Assembly (NCBI RefSeq): GCF_001552595.1
Contig: NZ_BCRM01000019.1
Span: forward strand, 1-64,000
Length of the DNA stretch: 64,000 nt
Origin: Rhodococcus erythropolis NBRC 15567
GTDB taxonomy: Bacteria > Actinomycetota > Actinomycetes > Mycobacteriales > Mycobacteriaceae
Reading direction: 5' to 3'
Position numbers and translations under genes: made by a program. This document shows, piece by piece, positions 30,901 through 37,975 of this stretch (the stretch's first letter is position 1; each line of letters opens with the position of its first letter). Below the pieces are notes generated by a model. The model was not told the DNA's origin, did no database searches, and worked only from the letters and a program-made list of their open reading frames with translations.

Positions 30901-33900
30901 CGGAGCGCCTGCGTCGCGCCGCCGACGCGCTGCTCGACAGGCATGAGAACCTGCGTACCGCCTTCCTTCACGGCGCGGACGGCCGTGCCGTCCAGGTGGT
31001 CCGAAGCGCCGTGGCAGCGCCGTGGCAGGAAATCGACCTCACTGGTGCAACAGATCAGGATCTTGATCGAGCACTGGCGGAGGACCGAGCGCGCCCGTTC
31101 GACATGGCGCAGGCGCCGTTGATCAGATTCACCCTGATTGCTCTCGCCCCCGAAAAGTTCACGCTGGTGCTCACCAACCATCACATCCTTCTGGACGGCT
31201 GGTCCATGCCACTGCTGATCCGGGAGTTGGCGACGCTCTATGCCGCTGACGGTGAAGTGGCGGCCTTGCCTCACGCGCGCGCGTATCGCGACTATCTGAC
31301 CTGGATGAGCCGCCGCGATCAGCAAGCTTCTCGAGCTGTATGGGCGAGGACGCTGAGCGGAGTCGAAGGACCGACGCTGTTGGCTCCGGCGGTTCGATCT
31401 CGTCGACTCTCCATCATGGCGGCCGAGTGGGTGTTCGATCTGGACGAGGAGTTCACAACCTCACTTCGCGGGATGGCGCGTGAACTCGGGCTGACGATCA
31501 ACACAATTGTTCAGGCATCGTGGGGGATCGTCCTCGCTGCACTGACCGGGAGAGACGATGTGGTGTTCGGGGCGACGGTGTCGGGTCGACCTCCCGAGCT
31601 GACCGGGATCGAAACCATGATCGGGCTGTTCATCAACACAATTCCGGTCCGAATCACTCTGCGCCCGAGAGAAAGTATCGGCACACTCCTCGCGCGGATC
31701 CAGGCCGAGCAAGCAGAGCTGTCGGATCATCACTATCTCGGGCTTTCCGAGATCCAAGTAGCCACGGGGCCGGAGACCGGATTTGACACGTTGACTGTCT
31801 TCGAATCGTATCCCGTTGACCGTCAAGGCCTTTCGTCCGATACCGATATTGCGGGGATCCGGATCACCGATGTCGAAGCCAAGGACGCTGCCCACTACCC
31901 GCTCAGCCTGGTGGCATCGGTCGACACCAGACTCCGCCTGAAATTCGAGTACCTACCCGAGGTTTTCGGTGCCGCCGACATCGAAGAGATCGCCGGACGA
32001 CTGCATCGTGTACTCGAAGCGTGTGCCCAGCCGGATCGCCCCTTGGCTGTGGTGTCGGTGCTCGCCCCGTCCGAACGTGCCGAATTGGTGCCGGCCCGTG
32101 GCACGGCTGGTGGGTCGTCGCGCGTCTTCCCGGAGATCTTCGATGCGGCAGCCCAGCGTGATCCGAACGCGCTCGCCGTGGAATCGGCGGACGGCAGCCT
32201 GACCTACGGCGAGCTGGACATCGTCTCCAATCGCATTGCTCGCGTGCTGGTCTCGCGAGGACTGGGAACCGAGGACTACGTAGCAGTCGGTGTCCCACGT
32301 TCTCTCACGTCCGTGGTGTCGATACTTGCCGTCGCCAAGACGGGCGCTGCTTTCGTGCCGATCGATCCCGCCTATCCCGACGAGCGGATCAATCACATGC
32401 TGATCGATTCGAAGGTCAGCTTCGGATTGACCACCACCGCGGGCCGAGATCGATTGCCCGATATCGCGGAGTGGCTGATTCTCGACGATCCGCATTTCAC
32501 GAAGAAGTGCGAGGACTTCTCGGGGAGCCCGTTGACCGACAACGACCGACTCCGTCCGATCGGGTTGGATTCAGCTGCCTACGTGGTGTACACCTCGGGG
32601 TCGACCGGCGTGCCCAAGGGAGTCGTGGTCACACAGCGAGGGCTCGACAACTTCGCCCGAGACCAGGTCGAACGCTACGGCGCAACTCCACAATCACGCA
32701 CGCTGCACTTCTCCACTCCGAGTTTCGACGGGTCGCTCTTCGAATATCTGCAGGCTTTCGGCGCCGGGGCGACGATGGTTATCGCTCCACCCGGGATCTA
32801 CGGGGGCGAGGACCTGGCGCAGCTTCTGGCCGAGCACGCCGTCACGCACGCGTTCATCACCACGGCGGCATTGGCAACGGTGGACCCGGGTGGGCTGGAA
32901 CAACTTTCGGAAGTCGTATTCGGGGGCGAGGCGTGCCCACCCGATCTCGTCGCTCGCTGGGCACCTGGCCGCCGCCTGTACAACGCGTACGGACCGACCG
33001 AAGCAACGATCATGTCCAACGTCAGTCCGCCCATGACCGCCGGGGAACGCATCACGATCGGTGGACCTGTCAGTGGCGTCAGTGAACTGGTGCTCGACGC
33101 TCGACTTCAAGCGGTTCCCGTCGGGGTCCCCGGCGAGCTGTATCTGGCCGGACCAGGCGTGGCGCGGGGATATCACCGAAGGCCGGGGTTGACGGCAGAG
33201 CGCTTTGTTGCCAATCCGGCCGACCCAGGAACGCGGATGTACCGCACCGGCGACATCGTGCGATGGACGGCGGACATGTGTGTCGAGTACGTCGGGCGAA
33301 GCGACTTCCAGGTCAAGGTTCGAGGCTTCCGTGTCGAACTCGGTGAGATCGACAGTGTGCTGATGGCGGAGCCCAACGTCGGATTTGCCGTTACGGTTGC
33401 CGATTCCGCCCCCACCGGAGACACCCGACTGGTGTCGTACGTCATGCCCACCGCGGGTCGACTGGACACCAGGCTCCTGATTCGCGCCGTGGCCCGGCGC
33501 TTGCCTTCGCACATGGTGCCTGCCGTTCTCACGGTGCTGGAGAACATACCATTGACCGCTGTCGGAAAAGTTGACCGTTCGGCATTGCCCAGCCCCGAAA
33601 TCGAGACGACCACAGGGGATTTCCGTCCCCCTGTCGGCCCGGTCCAACAGGCAGTGTCGGACGTGTTCGCCGAGGTGCTCGGCCTCGAACGAGTCGGTAC
33701 CGACATCAGTTTCTTCGAGCTCGGTGGAAATTCTCTGAGCGCCACTTCGGTCGCGGCGAGGCTACGGGCGGTGCTCGGAGCTACCGTCGGCGTGCGGGAC
33801 CTGTTCGATACGCCGACGGTGGCCGAGTTGGCTACGGTGATCGACCAGTCGGTCGCCGAACGGTCGGAGCGACTGGAACCGCGCCCCCGACCCGACAACA

Positions 33901-36900
33901 TCCCCTTGTCGTTTGCTCAGCAGCGGATGTGGTTCGTCAATCAACTCGACACCAGTTCTCCTGCATACAACATTCCGCTCGTGGTGCGGTTGAGCGGTGA
34001 ACTCGACAAACCGGCCTTGAGATCAGCGATGTCCGATGTCATCGCCCGCCACGAATCGCTGCGAACGATGTTCCCGGTCCACGGCGACGGACCGGTCCAG
34101 CACATCGTGCCCACCGAAAGCGCCGCGCTGCCACAACTGGCCGAGACATCGGTGACCGACGAACATCATCTCCGTGACGAGCTTGCCCGAATGGTCTCGG
34201 CCGGTTTCGACGTCGCCGCACGAATTCCCCTGCGGGCAGCGTTGTTCACCATCGATGAGCGCGAACACGTACTTGCCGTAGTGGTGCACCACATCTCGGC
34301 TGACGGCTTCTCGATGTCTCCACTGACCCGAGACGTGATGATTGCATACGAGGCCCACGCGTACGGCAGGGAACCCCAGTGGACGCCGCTTCCAGTCCAG
34401 TACGCCGACTTTGCGCTCTGGCAACGGGAGGTTCTGGGCTCCGGCGACGACCCTGGGTCGGTGATCACCGAGCAGTTGGCTTACTGGCGACGCGCACTGT
34501 CAGGCGCTCCCGACCTCTTGGAACTTCCCCTCGATCGAGACCGGCCGACACAACAGAGTTTTCACGGCTCGCGGATTCACTTCTCGATCAGCAGTGATCT
34601 TCACCGCCGTATCCGAGACGTGTCGAGGCAGCAAGAGTCCACTGCATTCATGACTGTGCATGCAGCGCTCGCGCTCTTGCTGGCACGTTTGGGCAGCACC
34701 GACGACATCGTGATCGGAACGCCGATCGCCGGCCGGGGAGATCGTGCCCTCGATGATCTGGTCGGCATGTTCGTCGGCACGCTCGCACTGCGCACACAGG
34801 TCGACCCGGCTCAATCGTTCCGGGAGTTGGTTGCGCATTGCCGCGAAGTCGACCTCGCCGCGTTCGCGCATTCCGACGTTCCCTTCGAGCGGGTAGTGGA
34901 CGCGGTCGGGCCGAAACGGTCGAGCGCCTATGCACCGATTTCCTCGGTGTCGCTGGAATTCCAGAACAACGATCGGCCGATTCTGAAGCTGGCGGGACTG
35001 GAAGTCCGCGGGATCGACCCAGAACTCGAGGTAGTGAAGGTAGACCTGGAATTCCTCCTCGCCGAAGAGTACGACGATCGCGGTGCACCGGGAGGAATGA
35101 GCGGAGCCGTCGACTTTGCCACCGATCTCTTCGACCCCGGTACGGTCAGCGGGTTTGCCGACATGTTCGTTCGTGTACTCGAGGCCGTGACCCGGAATCC
35201 GCAGGTACCGATCGGTGACATCGATCTACTCGGCGATCTTGAACGTCGCGAGTTGACGCCGGCGCATGGGCTCCCCGAAGTACCTCCGAAATTGTGGCCT
35301 GAGTTGTTGGCGGACGCCGTGGCGATCGATCCGGACTCGGTGGCCCTGTCGCTCGAGAACCGGCAGCTCAGTTATCGCGACCTGGACGAGTGGTCGAATC
35401 GTGTTGCCCGGGAGTTGTGCGGTCGCGGTGTGGGCCCGGAGACCTTCGTGGCACTGGGAATGCCTCGCTCGATCGAATCGGTGGTGGCGATCTGGTCGGT
35501 GACCAAAGCCGGAGCGGCTTTTGTGCCTGTCGATCCGGCCTATCCGCGCGAGCGCGTCGAATACATGCTCGCCGATTGCCGAGCCTCGCTCGGTTTGACC
35601 GTTCAGTCCAGCCGAACTCACCTACCCGACGTTGTTCCCTGGCTGGAACTCGACGACCCACAATTCGCCCGGCGGGTAGCCGCGCTGTCGCCGGAACCGA
35701 TCACCGATGACGATCGAACCGGTGAACTGAACCTCGATCATCCGGCCTACCTGATCTACACCTCGGGATCTACGGGGAAACCCAAGGGAGTGAACATTAC
35801 TCATCGAGGTTTGGCGAGCTTCACGGCCGAAACTCGTGAGAGGTTCGAGGTCACTCACGACTCTCATGTCTCACAGTTGGCATCGCCGAGTTTCGACGCT
35901 TCCATCTTCGAGTTGACGATGGCATTCAGCGCCTCGGCGCAAGTCGTGATCGTTCCGCCTGCTGTGTACGGTGGCGCCGAATTGGCCGATGTTTTCCGGC
36001 GCGAGCAGGTCACTCATGCCACCATTACACCGACCGCGCTGGCGGCGTTGGGGGACAACGGTTTCGAGGCGCTCCGTGTTCTCGATCTGGTGGGCGAGGC
36101 CTGCCCGCCGGAGGTCGTCGCGCAATGGGCGCCGGGTCGGAGGCTGCACAACGGCTACGGCCCGACTGAAACCACCGTGCAGGCGAGTGTCAGCGATTCG
36201 ATGAAACCCGGTGCGGGAGTGAACATCGGCTCGCCGGCAGTGGGCTTCGGCTTCCTGGTGCTGGACGAGCGTTTGCAGCCCGTACCGGTGGGCGTGCCGG
36301 GGGAGTTGTACATCATCGGCCCAGGTATGGCACGTGGGTACCATAATCGGGCGTCGCTCACGTCGGAACGATTTGTCGCTTGCTTGTACGGGTCGCCGGG
36401 GCGCCGGATGTACCGCACCGGAGATGTCGTGCGTTGGCGTGAATCCGGCGGTGACAGTGCCAAAATCGTTGGTTCCGGCGATGGAGTGCATCACACACTC
36501 GAATACATCGGGCGCAGCGACTTCCAGGTCAAGGTCCGTGGTTTTCGGATCGAACTCGGGGAAATCGATGCAGTTCTCTCACGCCATCCGTCGGTGGACT
36601 TCGCCGCAACTGTCGGCTACACGGGACCGTCGGGTGAAACGGTCCTGGTGTCGTACGTGCGTACGTCAGCTGCCGACGCCTCGAACAGCGACGAGATACG
36701 GGCGTACGCAGCCGACCGCCTTCCCTCGCACATGGTTCCGTCGGCAGTGGTATTTCTCGAGCGGATTCCGATGACACCGGTGGGCAAGCTCGACCGAAAG
36801 GCTCTACCGGAACCCGAATTCAGTTCGGTTGCAGCCGAGTTCCGCGAGCCGGTCACCGACACCGAGCGCGCCGTGGTCGACTCGTTTGTCGAGGTTCTGG

Positions 36901-37889
36901 GTGTCAGCCGGGTGAGCACTACCGACAGCTTCTTCGACCTGGGCGGGTCCTCCCTGGTAGCCACCCGAATCGTCAGCGCACTGCACTCCCGTTTCCAACG
37001 CAGAATTCCGCTTCAGTGGATGTTCCTCGACCCGACACCCGCTGGAATCGCTCGACGCCTCGACATGCCGACAGTGGACGCCGGCATGGAAGAGCTTCTC
37101 GCCGTGGTTGTTCCGCTGCGGACAGAAGGAAGTGGGAGACCGCTGTTCTGTGTGCACCCTGGTATCGGCCTGTCATGGGGGTACGCCGGCTTGGTGCGGT
37201 ATCTGCCCGAGGACCGACCGGTGTACGGACTTCAGCTACCCGCACTCAGCGACGACGGTGACTATCAGTCGATCGAACAGTTGGCGCATCGCTACGTCGA
37301 AGAGATGGAAGCCGTTTCGCCGGACGGGCCGTACGACTTGCTCGGTTGGTCCCTCGGCGGAGTCATCGCGCACGCCATGGCCGTCGAACTGCAATCGTCC
37401 GGCCGCGAAGTTGCCACACTGACGATGATGGACAGCTACCCCGACAACGGCGATGCCTCTGCGTCAGCCGCACTCGACGTCCGAGACCTACTGCGAGGAC
37501 TCGGCCTCGAGATCGAGACCGACCGAGATCTGACCTTCGACGAGGCGGCGGCCGTGCTGGCCCGGAGGCTCGGGCCCGAGACGGGAGTCGACGGTCGGGA
37601 CCTCGAGCGGATTGCCAGAGGGTACGAGACTTCGCAGAGAATCACGCACCAGTTCGTTCCCCAGATCTACGAGGGAGACCTGCTGATCTTCCCGGCTGAC
37701 GGAAAAGACGACAGGATTCCGCGGGAGAGGTCGCCACAGGAATGGCGTCCGCTCGTGACAGGCCGGATCGTGGAGGTACCGGTGCGATGCGGACACAACG
37801 AGATGATCGAGGCACCGGCCATGGCGGTCATCGGACCGGAGATGGCTCGGGTGCTCTCGATGTTTTCCGGATACTCCGAACGGGCATGA
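18918..37889 (+). CDS. Five-module non-ribosomal peptide synthetase (C-halfC-A-T-C-A-T-C-A-T-E-C-A-T-C-A-T-TE)
   Basis: A 6,323-residue megasynthetase with a GTG start at 18918. Domains by residue: starter-like C (16-440, HHVALDG at 146); C-terminal half of a second C (454-682, no His motif); A1 (700-1190); T (1235); C (HH 1430); A2 (1745-2258); T (2303); C (HH 2499); A3 (2845-3350); T (3390); E (3441-3928, HH 3592); DCL-type C (HH 4088); A4; T (4932); C (HH 5124); A5; T (6004, LGGSS); TE (GWSLGG, Ser 6145). Pocket codes aligned to GrsA from memory: A1 DAFFVGAVMK (aliphatic, likely Val/Leu/Ile), A2 DVWHFSLVDK (Ser, same as EntF), A3 DFWNIGMVHK (Thr), A4 DGFFVGAIMK (aliphatic), A5 DAFTDVGVQK (unassigned). 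Predicted product: X-Ser-D-Thr-X-Y, possibly N-acylated by the starter C and cyclised or hydrolysed by TE. A2 has aberrant base composition. Confidence 0.95.
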   Translation: MKPFEVRRTDPFDETLFPLSAAQRATWFAQQFDPEVPILIAHYVELRGELDVELLDRETRAGAYEFQSPMLKVIEVDGQPMQYVDEKAEISVGLVDFRWTEDPFEAALEWMRRDCRTPLDLAVDGIVATAVLRVGDAHYLWYSRIHHVALDGFGAMTMMNRIAHRYSASAARKDLQPSRAATLRTLYDIDERYRQSDRFAADREYWAGRNTVGAGSSLAEASGPAHIESRLESTLMSDRSCALLHESENHAATVVAALALYLSRMTAKETVQIHVPMSGRTTAVLRDSGGMMVNVAPLLIIVAAVDTVGELFAQVQHELMGALRHQRCSLDDIRRDAGVTSGLEGEDSYAGPMVNVMLFRQEVQLGEVVGEYHIVTSGPVEDLLVNVYPSGDRLRVDFRANPIRYEEAGLREHHRNFVGLLEELIASDSGAELADIHGPTAREGERRQREVRHLEYWRHELTGAPELLQLPFDRPRPATQSLDSAQVEVVIAADTHARITEMASDLGTDTRAVLHTGFALVVSRLSGASDVVIGTPTGSDANIVAIRSRIDLETPFTALLGSVVEVRSNALPHSGIRLEQVAQSLEVEDVPAYALVIQVTFESVASADEHPPDLGRFDLGVSAVELFDEVGTPSGITVTLAFATDLFDAETVRGLGLRFARVLESVTTDPAMMVGDIDILSDDERSAMQPVCSDPRASHRTLAELFDGAARTHPDGVALSYLDGELTYRELDERSSKLARVLIDRGIGPEDSVALGLTRSIESVVAMLAVTKAGAAFVPVDPTYPGERVRFMLTDSGAVLGLTVVSELHRLPDSISWLAIDDAEFGGRLTRLSVRSISDVDRVHPIRPDNPAYVIYTSGSTGLPKGVTVSHRGLEALAAEQRSRFGATRDARTLHFSTPSFDASIFEYLLAFGAGATMVIAPSTIYGGDELSRFLESQRVTHGFVTTAALGTVSPEGLSDFGDVVVGGEACPPDLVQRWAPGRRLCNAYGPTETTVMSNIGEPMVSSENITVGGPLRGFEEIVLDQRLHPVPDGVVGELYISGDALARGYHRKYALTAGRFVADPFGLPGRRMYRTGDLVRRRRGRALEYVGRSDFQVKVRGFRIELGEIDSVVQSCPQVENAVTVARAAPSGTTMITTYVVPAGGSALSTADLTQYAASRVPSYMVPAAFVPLDELPVTPSGKVDRAALPAPRFDARSDNFRPPEGAEELLLAEIFADVLGAEAVGAGDDFFELGGNSLIATKLIARVNAAEAIDFGVRTLFEAPTIESLALHVRDAKSSGVDPSRSKRPILQAHSYRDKIPVSLAQQRLWFVNQFDTSSPAYNIPMVVRLSGALDVAALKLAMGDVVDRHESLRTVYPASVDGPHQVVVPSERVTSEMAWEVSVDEEALDRRVADLAREGFDVSANVPVRGSLFRITRDVHVLALVVHHISADGASLEPLARDLTRAYAARAAGRAPDWPPLPVQYADYSQWQIELLGSDADPDTLQAKQLDYWTSTLSGLPDVIDLPLDRPRPAERSMRGESVRFSVPADVHSDLLELARNHNATPFMVMHAVLAVLLARLSASPDIAIGTPVGGRAEQVLDDLVGMFVNTVVLRTAVDTAATFEEILSRTREVDLAAFGQTEVPFERVVDAVAPERSPSRSPLFQVLLEFQNTADPHLELPGLGVDVVSVDIGVAKFDLQLSLSEKLGKDGIPVGFDAAFTYASDIFERTTVTEFGERFVHLLRSVVSDPTAPVGDTEILGAPERGLVVGGWDGVGVAVGGLTLVDVLDGRFAGVGGGGLVCGGVVLSWGEFDVRVNRFARLLISLGVGPESRVCVVLSRSVELLVAVFAVVRAGGVFVPVDVGAPVERVGFVVGVVDPVVVLSRGGDGGCLPVGVGFVDVGCVDVSGFSGDPVGVGDRLGVLLPEHAVYVMFTSGSTGRPKGVVVSHAGVVNRLLWMQGEFPLGVGDVVLQKTPVSFDVSVWELFWPLMVGARLVVADPGGHRDPVYLVGVIERWGVSVVHFVPSMLEVFVGEPSVVVGCSSVRRVFVSGEGLSSVLAGRFAGVCGAELVNLYGPTEASVDVTFHVVDGVVGVGVPIGRPVWNTRVLVLDSRLRPVPVGVVGELYVGGVQVARGYEGRVDLTVGRFVADPVSGVVGARVYRTGDVVRWRCGGVLEFVGRTDFQVKVRGQRVELGEVEAVLAAQVGVAGAVVVLRSGVGGDFLVGFVVGEVGVVVDEVVVLEGVRRSLAGFMVPSVVVVLGEFPVTVHGKLDRKALPDTTFTAADYRMPSTRAEVMVTRAIAEVLDLDQVGADDNFFELGGDSLSATRVAARIRSESSTNVGVKALFDTPVVADLAASIDQLQAVLRGSGPEGSSISEIAGKTRPEHIPLSLSQARMWFVNQFDTSSPLYNIPVALQLDGFLDSGALQAALGDVVERHETLRTIFPTSANGPHQVIAEPALAAPRIHPVPIPGERLFTDLHAFFDVGFDVAEEFPLHVRLLRIGPEQHVLAIVVHHIAADGFSMAPLARDLMRAYTSRAQEQNPDWEPLPIQYADYSLWQREILDAEVGPGTSTSDEFDYWTTKLSDIPEVLPLPLDRPRTPKRSTEGAVVSMDFSPEIHRVLTDLAHQNAASLFMVMHAALAVLLARLSASDDVVIGTPVAGRGASVFDDVVGMFVNTLVLRTPVESGATFAEVLAAVRSTDLGALDHADIAFERLVDDRSPDRSTAHSPLFQVLLEFQTDTGLRFELPELTARSLDIDLAVAKFDLQLSVMEHVDEHGGPAGISAGFRYATDIFDRVSVTRIAERFERVIGAVIEDPSAVVGDIDILLAGEYSEMLVAPSASASGSASVSGVGTHEDSLSDLFDRAVLTSGDAVAVRCDGLSVTYRELDERANRLARLLVAQGVVPETLVAVAMTRSIDLVVALLAVVKAGGGYLPVDLTSPVDRVDFVLRDSAPKCVLTTRADGDDIRDNDAIADNEIPVISVDDPAILDALHRFSPLPVTDQDRLLPLRPDSVAYVIYTSGSTGRPKGVQVSHRSVVTLLANTGALFGFDSGDVWTMFHSEAFDFSVWEMWGALAHGGRLVLVDYFTARSPEAFLELLRHERVTVLNQTPTAFYQLAEADRRIGSAALSLRYVIFGGEALDFGQLTRWYARRGTSSPDLVNMYGITETTVHVSHLPLDRELARDGSASVIGRALPGLRVYVLDQRLHPVPPGVVGELYVCGDQVSRGYLGRSGLTSARFIPDLTVSGARMYRSGDLGRWNDSGQLEYLGRNDLQVQVKGYRIELGEVEAALLSGVGVSQAAVVARRDRLVGYVVPEAVATVSPAALLEYLSQRLAAHMVPAVVTVLEALPLTVNGKLDRKALPEPDFGLQTTVSRGPASETESILAGLFAEVLGLDEVGVDDSFFTLGGDSIMSIQLVTRAKSAGVLISPREVFERKTVAALSETAGTSGGHAVLDELPGGGVGEIELTPIAEWMLDRGGDFRRYSQSVLLAVPATLDEVTLTQAMQAVLDHHDILRAGIRATLHPESARRMDVAPAGTVRAETVVRHASLEGAAAETVSAELDAALGRLDPETGVMVQAVLLDTDGQIQMEGQRQKRLLLVAHHLVTDGVSWRILIPDLALACAQVQSGVDPSLAPVGTSMRRWARGLVDAAREPDRVAELDYWREVLAGPDPTLGVRALTKRDTASATTDIEVRVPTALTEAVSTTVPQAIHGSVEDGLLTALALAMVRWHRERGIDNPETLISLEGHGREEQVVPGADLARTVGWFTSIFPVRIDLSGVDPSDAFAGGPAAGVAAKAVKEQLRAVPDRGIGFGLLRYLNRETAHTLSQLPVPQISFNYLGRVGGSDSDASAGWVPIRDEDLRTVAAVDLPLAGVLEVNVMTVDDSDTDNSDPEDGPQLVASWTFPPDILGADDARQLAQWWLDALAGLGEYAAGGGGFTPSDFDLVDLRQDAVDDLESRCPDLSDVWSLSPLQAGLLFHAELAERSVDAYLVQVALDLAGAVDSERLRRAADALLDRHENLRTAFLHGADGRAVQVVRSAVAAPWQEIDLTGATDQDLDRALAEDRARPFDMAQAPLIRFTLIALAPEKFTLVLTNHHILLDGWSMPLLIRELATLYAADGEVAALPHARAYRDYLTWMSRRDQQASRAVWARTLSGVEGPTLLAPAVRSRRLSIMAAEWVFDLDEEFTTSLRGMARELGLTINTIVQASWGIVLAALTGRDDVVFGATVSGRPPELTGIETMIGLFINTIPVRITLRPRESIGTLLARIQAEQAELSDHHYLGLSEIQVATGPETGFDTLTVFESYPVDRQGLSSDTDIAGIRITDVEAKDAAHYPLSLVASVDTRLRLKFEYLPEVFGAADIEEIAGRLHRVLEACAQPDRPLAVVSVLAPSERAELVPARGTAGGSSRVFPEIFDAAAQRDPNALAVESADGSLTYGELDIVSNRIARVLVSRGLGTEDYVAVGVPRSLTSVVSILAVAKTGAAFVPIDPAYPDERINHMLIDSKVSFGLTTTAGRDRLPDIAEWLILDDPHFTKKCEDFSGSPLTDNDRLRPIGLDSAAYVVYTSGSTGVPKGVVVTQRGLDNFARDQVERYGATPQSRTLHFSTPSFDGSLFEYLQAFGAGATMVIAPPGIYGGEDLAQLLAEHAVTHAFITTAALATVDPGGLEQLSEVVFGGEACPPDLVARWAPGRRLYNAYGPTEATIMSNVSPPMTAGERITIGGPVSGVSELVLDARLQAVPVGVPGELYLAGPGVARGYHRRPGLTAERFVANPADPGTRMYRTGDIVRWTADMCVEYVGRSDFQVKVRGFRVELGEIDSVLMAEPNVGFAVTVADSAPTGDTRLVSYVMPTAGRLDTRLLIRAVARRLPSHMVPAVLTVLENIPLTAVGKVDRSALPSPEIETTTGDFRPPVGPVQQAVSDVFAEVLGLERVGTDISFFELGGNSLSATSVAARLRAVLGATVGVRDLFDTPTVAELATVIDQSVAERSERLEPRPRPDNIPLSFAQQRMWFVNQLDTSSPAYNIPLVVRLSGELDKPALRSAMSDVIARHESLRTMFPVHGDGPVQHIVPTESAALPQLAETSVTDEHHLRDELARMVSAGFDVAARIPLRAALFTIDEREHVLAVVVHHISADGFSMSPLTRDVMIAYEAHAYGREPQWTPLPVQYADFALWQREVLGSGDDPGSVITEQLAYWRRALSGAPDLLELPLDRDRPTQQSFHGSRIHFSISSDLHRRIRDVSRQQESTAFMTVHAALALLLARLGSTDDIVIGTPIAGRGDRALDDLVGMFVGTLALRTQVDPAQSFRELVAHCREVDLAAFAHSDVPFERVVDAVGPKRSSAYAPISSVSLEFQNNDRPILKLAGLEVRGIDPELEVVKVDLEFLLAEEYDDRGAPGGMSGAVDFATDLFDPGTVSGFADMFVRVLEAVTRNPQVPIGDIDLLGDLERRELTPAHGLPEVPPKLWPELLADAVAIDPDSVALSLENRQLSYRDLDEWSNRVARELCGRGVGPETFVALGMPRSIESVVAIWSVTKAGAAFVPVDPAYPRERVEYMLADCRASLGLTVQSSRTHLPDVVPWLELDDPQFARRVAALSPEPITDDDRTGELNLDHPAYLIYTSGSTGKPKGVNITHRGLASFTAETRERFEVTHDSHVSQLASPSFDASIFELTMAFSASAQVVIVPPAVYGGAELADVFRREQVTHATITPTALAALGDNGFEALRVLDLVGEACPPEVVAQWAPGRRLHNGYGPTETTVQASVSDSMKPGAGVNIGSPAVGFGFLVLDERLQPVPVGVPGELYIIGPGMARGYHNRASLTSERFVACLYGSPGRRMYRTGDVVRWRESGGDSAKIVGSGDGVHHTLEYIGRSDFQVKVRGFRIELGEIDAVLSRHPSVDFAATVGYTGPSGETVLVSYVRTSAADASNSDEIRAYAADRLPSHMVPSAVVFLERIPMTPVGKLDRKALPEPEFSSVAAEFREPVTDTERAVVDSFVEVLGVSRVSTTDSFFDLGGSSLVATRIVSALHSRFQRRIPLQWMFLDPTPAGIARRLDMPTVDAGMEELLAVVVPLRTEGSGRPLFCVHPGIGLSWGYAGLVRYLPEDRPVYGLQLPALSDDGDYQSIEQLAHRYVEEMEAVSPDGPYDLLGWSLGGVIAHAMAVELQSSGREVATLTMMDSYPDNGDASASAALDVRDLLRGLGLEIETDRDLTFDEAAAVLARRLGPETGVDGRDLERIARGYETSQRITHQFVPQIYEGDLLIFPADGKDDRIPRERSPQEWRPLVTGRIVEVPVRCGHNEMIEAPAMAVIGPEMARVLSMFSGYSERA
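24150..25690 (+). other. Compositionally aberrant segment encoding the Ser adenylation domain
   Basis: Within the giant NRPS gene the plus strand abruptly becomes G/T-rich and C/A-poor, and returns to normal just after the GKLDRKALP motif. In 24361-24420 I count A 2, C 7, G 31, T 20. Third codon positions are almost all G or T (gtg, ggt, ttg, gat) where neighbouring modules prefer C. The segment matches the A domain almost exactly and leaves the flanking C and T domains in host-like codons. Confidence 0.9.
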
Positions 37890-37975
37890 CAACTTGAAGC
37901 CACCGAGCCGCACGCCCGTGAAGCGAGCGCCACCGAGCTGTTGCCGGGCACCGCAATCGAGCACGAGGAGCGGCA

